Assembly (NCBI GenBank): GCA_902785785.1 | Contig: CADAAA010000004.1 | Coordinates: 208,370 to 272,369 of the forward strand | Direction of reading: 5' to 3' | Origin: an uncultured Bacteroidia bacterium | Lineage (GTDB): Bacteria > Bacteroidota > Bacteroidia > Bacteroidales > UBA932 | Length of the DNA stretch: 64,000 nt | Shown: one piece after another, positions 59,459 through 64,000 of the stretch | Layout: each line of letters begins with the position of its first letter | Position numbering within the stretch: position 1 is the first letter of the stretch | Translations under genes and position numbers: made by a program | The notes under the pieces: model-generated | What the model was told of the DNA's origin: nothing | The model's database searches: none | What the model saw: the letters and a program-made list of their open reading frames with translations, nothing else

Positions 59459-61602
59459 TGAAAGACATATATATCCGCCATATAGCGTCCCAGCTCGGCC
59501 TCAAGCCATGGCAGGTCGAGAACTGCGTACAGATGTTCGAGGACGGGGATACCATTCCCTTCATAAGCCGGTACCGCAAGGAACGGACAGGCGGGATGGA
59601 CGACATGGAGGTTGCGTCCGTGCGCCATTGGGCGGATGTGTTCTCCGAGATGGAGAAACGTAAGGGCACCATTCTCGAGACTATCGATGGTTTGGGCAAG
59701 CTCACCCCGGAACTCCGTGCCAGGATTGAAGGCTGCATTGACGCAAGCGAGCTTGAGGACCTGTATCTTCCATACAGACCGAAGAGGCGTACGAGAGCTA
59801 CCGTCGCCCGCGAAGCGGGCCTGGAACCTCTTGCCGACAGGATGTATGCCGTCCGCGGTCTTGCAGACCCTGCGGCCGAGGCCCGAAAGTATCTGAATGA
59901 CAAGGTCGCTACCGTGGAAGATGCATTGGCGGGAGCCCGCGACATCATCGCGGAACGTCTCAGCGAGACGGCTTCGGTACGCGAGACTCTTCGCGGCATC
60001 TACCGCACCCGCAGGGTGTGCTCCAAAGCCACGAAGGCTGCCAAGGACAATCCCGATGCCGCCAAGTACCGCAGCTATTTCAACTTCTCCATGCCGGTTT
60101 CACGCATCCCTTCGCACAATCTGCTTGCAATGTTGCGGGCAGAGAACGAGGGCTTCCTGAGCGTTTCCATCGACGCTGACCAGGAGAAATGCGCCAATAA
60201 GATGTACTACGATTTCTGCCAGGAGCATTCCTACCCTTCCAAGCCGCTCGCGGAGCAGATCCGCGCTGCCGTCGAGGATTCGTGGAAGCGGTTGCTGGAC
60301 CCCTCGATCTCCAATGAGATCCTGAAGGAAGCCAAGCAAAAGGCGGACGTCGAGTCGATTGAGGTCTTCGGAGAGAATCTCAAGCAGCTCCTGCTTTCCC
60401 CGCCTGTTGGGCAGAAGCGTATACTTGCCATAGATCCCGGTTTCAGGAACGGATGCAAGACTGTCTGTCTCGACCGTCAGGGCAATCTCCTCCACCACGA
60501 GATCATTTTCCCTCATCCTCCCCAGAACGAGAAGGTCAAGTCCATCATGGCGGTGTCGTCGATGATTGAGAAATACGGTATCGAGGCAGTGGCTATCGGC
60601 AATGGTACAGCGAGCCGCGAGACCGAGGAATTCATGAAGAAGGTACACTTGCCGGAAGGTTGCAAGGTGTGGACCGTCAGCGAAGACGGAGCATCGATCT
60701 ATTCCGCTTCGGAAGTAGCACGCGAGGAGTTTCCCGACGAGGACGTCACCGTGCGCGGGGCCGTCTCCATCGGACGGCGTCTCATGGACCCGCTAGCCGA
60801 ACTTGTCAAGATCGATCCCAAGTCACTCGGAGTGGGGCAGTACCAGCACGACGTCGACCAGGGACTGCTCAAGGAGAAGCTTGACAATACGGTGGAGATG
60901 TGCGTAAACAGTGTCGGAGTCAATCTCAATACCGCCAGTCCCTATCTGCTTGCATACGTGGCTGGTATCGGACCTGCTCTGGCAGCCAAGATCGTTGCTT
61001 ACCGTACTGATACAGGTGTATTCAAGTCACGCGCTGAATTGATGAAAGTGCCGCGCCTTGGCGCCAAGGCCTTCGAGCAATGCGCGGGCTTCCTCCGCAT
61101 CCCGGATGCTTCGAATCCTCTGGACAATTCCGCCGTTCACCCTGAGTGCTACCATATAGTTGACCGTATGGCAAGGGACCTTGGTGTCAGCACCGCAGAA
61201 CTCGTGGGCAATGCTGAATTGTGCTCGGGTATTTCTGCCTCGGATTATGTGGAGGGTGATTTCGGCCTTCCGACAGTGAACGATATCCTTAAGGAACTGG
61301 CAAAACCGGGACGCGACCCTAGGGAAGCGGTATCGGAGTTTGAGTTCTCCCAGGATGTACACGACCTCGAGGATCTATTCCCCGGCATGGAGCTGCCGGG
61401 CATAGTGACGAATATCACCAATTTCGGTGCTTTCGTGGATGTAGGCTTACACGAAAACGGGCTCATTCATGTCTCGCAGATGGGTGTCCGCGGCCATGTC
61501 GACCCCGCCAAGATATTGAAACTCCACCAGAGGATACGCGTCTCCGTGCTGGACGTGGACCTGGAGCGGAAAAGGATATCCCTGAGACTTCTGAACTCCT
61601 AG
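59458..61602 (+). CDS. tex: Tex family RNA-binding transcription accessory protein
   Basis: A 714-aa nucleic-acid-binding protein related to eukaryotic Spt6. It has an N-terminal Tex domain (PFISRYRKERTGGMDD), a RuvX-like fold (ILAIDPGFRNGCKTVCLD), a helix-hairpin-helix pair (LNTASPYLLAYVAGIGPALAAKI) and a C-terminal S1 domain (GIVTNITNFGAFVDVGLHENGLIHVSQM). All are in the normal order and length. It is coupled to the ClC gene by TGATG. Its stop shares CTAG with the stop of the convergent glycosyltransferase. Confidence 0.95.
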   Translation: MKDIYIRHIASQLGLKPWQVENCVQMFEDGDTIPFISRYRKERTGGMDDMEVASVRHWADVFSEMEKRKGTILETIDGLGKLTPELRARIEGCIDASELEDLYLPYRPKRRTRATVAREAGLEPLADRMYAVRGLADPAAEARKYLNDKVATVEDALAGARDIIAERLSETASVRETLRGIYRTRRVCSKATKAAKDNPDAAKYRSYFNFSMPVSRIPSHNLLAMLRAENEGFLSVSIDADQEKCANKMYYDFCQEHSYPSKPLAEQIRAAVEDSWKRLLDPSISNEILKEAKQKADVESIEVFGENLKQLLLSPPVGQKRILAIDPGFRNGCKTVCLDRQGNLLHHEIIFPHPPQNEKVKSIMAVSSMIEKYGIEAVAIGNGTASRETEEFMKKVHLPEGCKVWTVSEDGASIYSASEVAREEFPDEDVTVRGAVSIGRRLMDPLAELVKIDPKSLGVGQYQHDVDQGLLKEKLDNTVEMCVNSVGVNLNTASPYLLAYVAGIGPALAAKIVAYRTDTGVFKSRAELMKVPRLGAKAFEQCAGFLRIPDASNPLDNSAVHPECYHIVDRMARDLGVSTAELVGNAELCSGISASDYVEGDFGLPTVNDILKELAKPGRDPREAVSEFEFSQDVHDLEDLFPGMELPGIVTNITNFGAFVDVGLHENGLIHVSQMGVRGHVDPAKILKLHQRIRVSVLDVDLERKRISLRLLNS

Positions 61603-62327
61603 GCCTGTCTGGGCCTGATCTTCCTGAACTTCAGCTTGAGCACTCCCCAGAATGCTTCGCCGAAGATGCCGCTTGACATCTTGGATGTGCCTTCCTTGCG
61701 GTCCACGAAGATGATCGGGACCTCCTTGATCTTGAATCCAAGCTTGTAGGTCGTGTACTTCATCTCGATCTGGAAACCGTATCCCTTCATCTTGATGCGG
61801 TCGAGATCGATGGCTTCCAGTACCCTGCGGCGGTAGCATTTGAATCCGGCCGTAGTGTCGTAGACCTTCATCCCGAGCACGGTCCTGACATAGACCGAAG
61901 CATAGTATGACATGATGACGCGGCCGATCGGCCAGTTGATGACGCTGATGCCGTTGCAGTAACGTGAGCCGATGGCAAGGTCTGCGCCTTCCTCGGCGCA
62001 TGCCTTGTACAGGAGAGGCAGGTCGTCGGGATTGTGGGAGAAGTCAGCATCCATCTCGAAAATGTAGTCGTATCCCTGCTCGACAGACCACTTGAAACCG
62101 GTGATGTAGGCCGTTCCAAGCCCCTGCTTTCCCGAGCGCTCTATCATGAAGAGGCGCTCGGGAAACTCCTGCTGGAGTCCCTTCACGATCCCGGCCGTTC
62201 CGTCTGGGGAACCGTCCTCGATGACGAGGATGTTGAAATGGCCGTCAAGCGAAAACACCTTGCGGATGATCCTTTCGATGTTTTCTTTTTCGTTGTAGGT
62301 AGGGATGATAACTATCTTCCTGTCCAT
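61599..62327 (-). CDS. Polyprenol-phosphate mannose synthase-like glycosyltransferase (GT2)
   Basis: A 242-aa GT-A fold transferase of the DPM1-like family that loads a sugar onto a lipid carrier at the inner face of the membrane. It opens [16 protein letters not shown] and has the DxD-type motif [23 protein letters not shown] and GSRYCNG. The C-terminal IRPRQA lacks extra membrane helices, unlike two-domain versions. The sugar (mannose, glucose or other) is uncertain. It is transcribed alone, with a TATATTTG box upstream. Confidence 0.9.
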   Translation of the reverse strand: MDRKIVIIPTYNEKENIERIIRKVFSLDGHFNILVIEDGSPDGTAGIVKGLQQEFPERLFMIERSGKQGLGTAYITGFKWSVEQGYDYIFEMDADFSHNPDDLPLLYKACAEEGADLAIGSRYCNGISVINWPIGRVIMSYYASVYVRTVLGMKVYDTTAGFKCYRRRVLEAIDLDRIKMKGYGFQIEMKYTTYKLGFKIKEVPIIFVDRKEGTSKMSSGIFGEAFWGVLKLKFRKIRPRQA

Positions 62328-62352
62328 CTTTTCTTTTCCTGTATCGTTTCTA

Positions 62353-62360
62353 CAAATATA
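62353..62360 (-). promoter_or_regulatory. Candidate promoter -7 box for the DPM1-like gene
   Basis: Minus-strand TATATTTG fits TAnnTTTG, with about 20 bases of leader to the ATG. Confidence 0.55.
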
Positions 62361-62371
62361 GGAAAAAAACT

Positions 62372-62379
62372 TATCTTTG
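62372..62379 (+). promoter_or_regulatory. Candidate promoter -7 box for the GT2 gene
   Basis: TATCTTTG fits TAnnTTTG and ends 22 bases before the ATG. It is divergent from the box at 62353-62360, with 11 bases between them. Confidence 0.55.
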
Positions 62380-62401
62380 TCCTCGCAACCACAGATTTGA
62401 T

Positions 62402-63826
62402 ATGAAAAGGATTGACTGTTTCATTTCCTGCTGCGGCCCTGAGGCCGCTTTCGCCACGCGGGCCAATCTTTCGGCCGAGCCCGCCGTCTCTTCCCTTCAT
62501 TTCCTTGGCTCCGACGAGCCTTTGGCTTCGACAGCCACCCTGCTCCGCGTAGCCTCGATGGCTGAGGCTGATTTCACCCTTCTCTATACCAAGCCCACTG
62601 AGCTTTCGTTCGTACATTATGCGCTCGAGCGTATGCTCTCCGTTGCAGATGATACGGGTGCGGCCATGGTCTATTCCGACCATTTCGCCATGACGGGAGG
62701 AGTGCTGAAAGCCGCTCCCGTAATTGACTGCCAGCCGGGGGCGCTGCGGGATGACTTCGACTTCGGCGGCGTGCTACTGTACAGGACCTCAGCCCTGAAG
62801 GACGCTGTGGCGCGGATGGACCGCACATACAATTATGCCGCGCTGTACGACCTCCGTCTCAAGGTGTCCCAGAAGGGGAGTCTCGTCCATATCGGAGAGT
62901 TCCTTTATTATGAAGTGGAGACGGATCTCCGGAAGTCCGGCGAGAAGCAGTTCGACTATGTCGACCCCAAGAACCGCGCTGTACAGATCGAGATGGAGCA
63001 GGCCTGTACGGAGCATCTTAAGGCCATCGGAGGGTATCTGGAGCCGGTTTTCAAACCTGTCGCATTCGATGATGGCGACTTCGAGTACGAGGCGTCCGTT
63101 GTCATTCCATGCAAGAACCGTGTCCGTACCATAGGCGATGCCATACGTTCCGCCCTTTCCCAGCGCACGTCTTTCAAGTACAATGTCATTGTCGTGGATG
63201 ACAATTCTACGGACGGGACCGTGGATGTCATCAAAGGATTCCTGGATGACCCTAAGCTTGTGTATATCGCCCAGGATACTACTTGGCATGCGATCGGCGG
63301 CAACTGGAACGCTGCGTTACATCATCCGCTTTGCGGAAGGTTTGCCTTGCAGCTCGACTCGGATGATACCTATTATGATGAGAATACCGTCCAGAAGATG
63401 GTGGATGCCTTCCATGAGCAGAACTGCGCAATGGTGGTGGGGACATACCGGATGACGGATTTCGACGGCAACACCCTGCCTCCGGGAGTCATCGACCATC
63501 GCGAATGGACTCCGGAGAACGGCCGGAACAATGCTCTCCGCATCAACGGCCTCGGAGCTCCGCGCGGATTCTATGTCCCGCTCCTTCGCAAGCTCAATTT
63601 CCCGACTACCAAGTACGGGGAGGACTATGCCGTCGGTCTTCGTGTCAGCCGCGAGTACCAGATAGGCAGGATTTACGACGTCATCTACAATTGCCGCAGG
63701 TGGGAGGGCAACTCCGACGCAGCGCTTGAAATAGAGAAAGTTAATGCTAACAACACCTACAAGGACAGGATCCGCACATGGGAGCTAGAGGCCCGTGTAA
63801 GGGCGAATTCTTTGAAAAAAGTGTAA
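62402..63826 (+). CDS. GT2 glycosyltransferase with an N-terminal accessory half
   Basis: A 474-aa protein. The C-terminal half, from about residue 220, is a typical GT2 domain: [40 protein letters not shown] and the [14 protein letters not shown] sugar-nucleotide/metal site. The N-terminal ~210 residues ([20 protein letters not shown] ... [21 protein letters not shown]) also resemble a degenerate GT-A fold without a visible DxD. This suggests a two-domain enzyme with one active half. The substrate is unknown; it is probably cytoplasmic, since no membrane helix is seen. It ends 6 bases before the rRNA promoter. Confidence 0.88.
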   Translation: MKRIDCFISCCGPEAAFATRANLSAEPAVSSLHFLGSDEPLASTATLLRVASMAEADFTLLYTKPTELSFVHYALERMLSVADDTGAAMVYSDHFAMTGGVLKAAPVIDCQPGALRDDFDFGGVLLYRTSALKDAVARMDRTYNYAALYDLRLKVSQKGSLVHIGEFLYYEVETDLRKSGEKQFDYVDPKNRAVQIEMEQACTEHLKAIGGYLEPVFKPVAFDDGDFEYEASVVIPCKNRVRTIGDAIRSALSQRTSFKYNVIVVDDNSTDGTVDVIKGFLDDPKLVYIAQDTTWHAIGGNWNAALHHPLCGRFALQLDSDDTYYDENTVQKMVDAFHEQNCAMVVGTYRMTDFDGNTLPPGVIDHREWTPENGRNNALRINGLGAPRGFYVPLLRKLNFPTTKYGEDYAVGLRVSREYQIGRIYDVIYNCRRWEGNSDAALEIEKVNANNTYKDRIRTWELEARVRANSLKKV

Positions 63827-63832
63827 AAAAAG

Positions 63833-63863
63833 TTTGGTGATTTAAAAACTTTCCGTACCTTTG
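63833..63863 (+). promoter_or_regulatory. rRNA operon promoter TTTG-N19-TACCTTTG
   Basis: TTTG at 63833-63836 and TACCTTTG at 63856-63863 are exactly 19 bases apart. AT-rich DNA lies just upstream, as expected for a strong UP-like rRNA promoter. Confidence 0.85.
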
Positions 63864-63866
63864 CAT

Positions 63867-63896
63867 TCCCGCTTGAAACGAACGAGCGGGATTTTT
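63867..63896 (+). promoter_or_regulatory. Terminator-like hairpin at the start of the rRNA leader
   Basis: TCCCGCT (63867-63873) pairs with AGCGGGA (63885-63891), followed by a T5 run (63892-63896). It sits at or right after the implied transcription start, so it is an attenuator-like or protective leader element rather than the end of an upstream gene. Confidence 0.6.
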
Positions 63897-63904
63897 CGAC
63901 CAAG

Positions 63905-63981
63905 TTCATTGAAAAGACTGAAGGAAGTACAAGCAAGTACCGAGAATAGAAAGAATCGAGAGCGTTGATTTCTTTGAAAAG
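63905..63981 (+). promoter_or_regulatory. rRNA leader with repeated boxA-like motifs
   Basis: TTCATTGAAAAG (63905-63916) and TTCTTTGAAAAG (63970-63981) are near-identical motifs in the leader before 16S. They resemble the boxA antitermination element seen in Bacteroidota rRNA leaders. Antitermination factors probably act here, which would overcome the hairpin upstream. Confidence 0.5.
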
Positions 63982-63988
63982 CGTCAGG

Positions 63989-64000
63989 ACGAACTAGAGT
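63989..64000 (+). rRNA. 16S rRNA 5' end (partial, first ~12 bases)
   Basis: The window ends GAACTAGAGT. AGAGT matches positions 8-12 of 16S rRNA, which normally continues TTGATCCTGGCTCAG. The promoter and leader before it agree. The rest lies outside the window, so the call rests on context as well as a very short match. Confidence 0.65.

Noticed and set aside
1-64000. CRISPR arrays, prophage, toxin-antitoxin pairs or a defence island
   Set aside because: No regularly spaced repeats, phage structural genes, integrases or known defence proteins were seen. The only mobile-type gene is the RAYT.

Overview
The window looks like a chromosomal segment of an uncultured or poorly characterised Bacteroidales (Bacteroidota), probably a gut or rumen lineage with fairly GC-rich DNA. 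The evidence is the repeated promoter signature TTTG-N19-TAnnTTTG with few Shine-Dalgarno sequences, a short (286 aa) primary sigma factor without region 1.1, Bacteroidota-type lipoprotein signals, a fused formimidoyltransferase-cyclodeaminase, and a Bacteroidales-style rRNA leader at the right end. Most of the window is housekeeping and metabolic DNA in tightly packed operons with 1-7 nt overlaps.

Layout. 1-3 kb: 5' part of fabD, tRNA-Arg(CCG), a ferredoxin-fused aldo/keto reductase and a bile-acid/sodium symporter-family transporter. 3-11 kb: a leftward operon recG - WYL regulator - S9 peptidase - hrpB. 11-12.4 kb: a REP-associated tyrosine transposase (RAYT, HUH nuclease) between two identical 82-bp double-hairpin repeats. 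12.4-21.6 kb: CPBP protease, ThrE-type exporter, several lipoproteins, a DMT transporter, pckA and recQ. 21.6-29.4 kb: a leftward operon tamB - rsmI-like - folB - mtaB - MBL hydrolase. 29.5-36.8 kb: tsaD, two flavoproteins, tRNA-Thr(CGT), SRP RNA, a DUF1593 lipoprotein and an AlkZ-like DNA glycosylase. 36.8-45.5 kb: amino-acid catabolism, with L-threonine dehydrogenase followed by ftcD-hutU-hutH-hutI and a divergent kbl. 45.6-51 kb: nhaA, cdd, and a leftward dnaN - exonuclease - mnmA operon. 51-64 kb: degQ/htrA, rpoD-argS, a YgiQ-like radical SAM protein, a small acidic-tailed protein coupled to a ClC channel and tex, two glycosyltransferases, and a strong promoter and leader running into the first bases of 16S rRNA.

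How genes work together. Histidine is degraded through urocanate, imidazolonepropionate and formiminoglutamate to glutamate, delivering one-carbon units to folate (hutH, hutU, hutI, ftcD). Threonine is oxidised by Tdh and cleaved by Kbl to glycine and acetyl-CoA. The two routes share one regulatory region. rpoD and argS are translationally coupled, as are dnaN, its exonuclease neighbour and mnmA by close spacing.

The most unusual signals are (1) two related palindromic elements inserted in frame inside recG and mtaB, which add foreign peptide segments to essential-type enzymes; (2) the RAYT gene with its flanking paired hairpins; (3) other palindromic or terminal-inverted-repeat elements in intergenic DNA; and (4) a strong terminator placed directly against the rpoD start codon. 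No phage, CRISPR array, toxin-antitoxin pair or classical defence island was seen.
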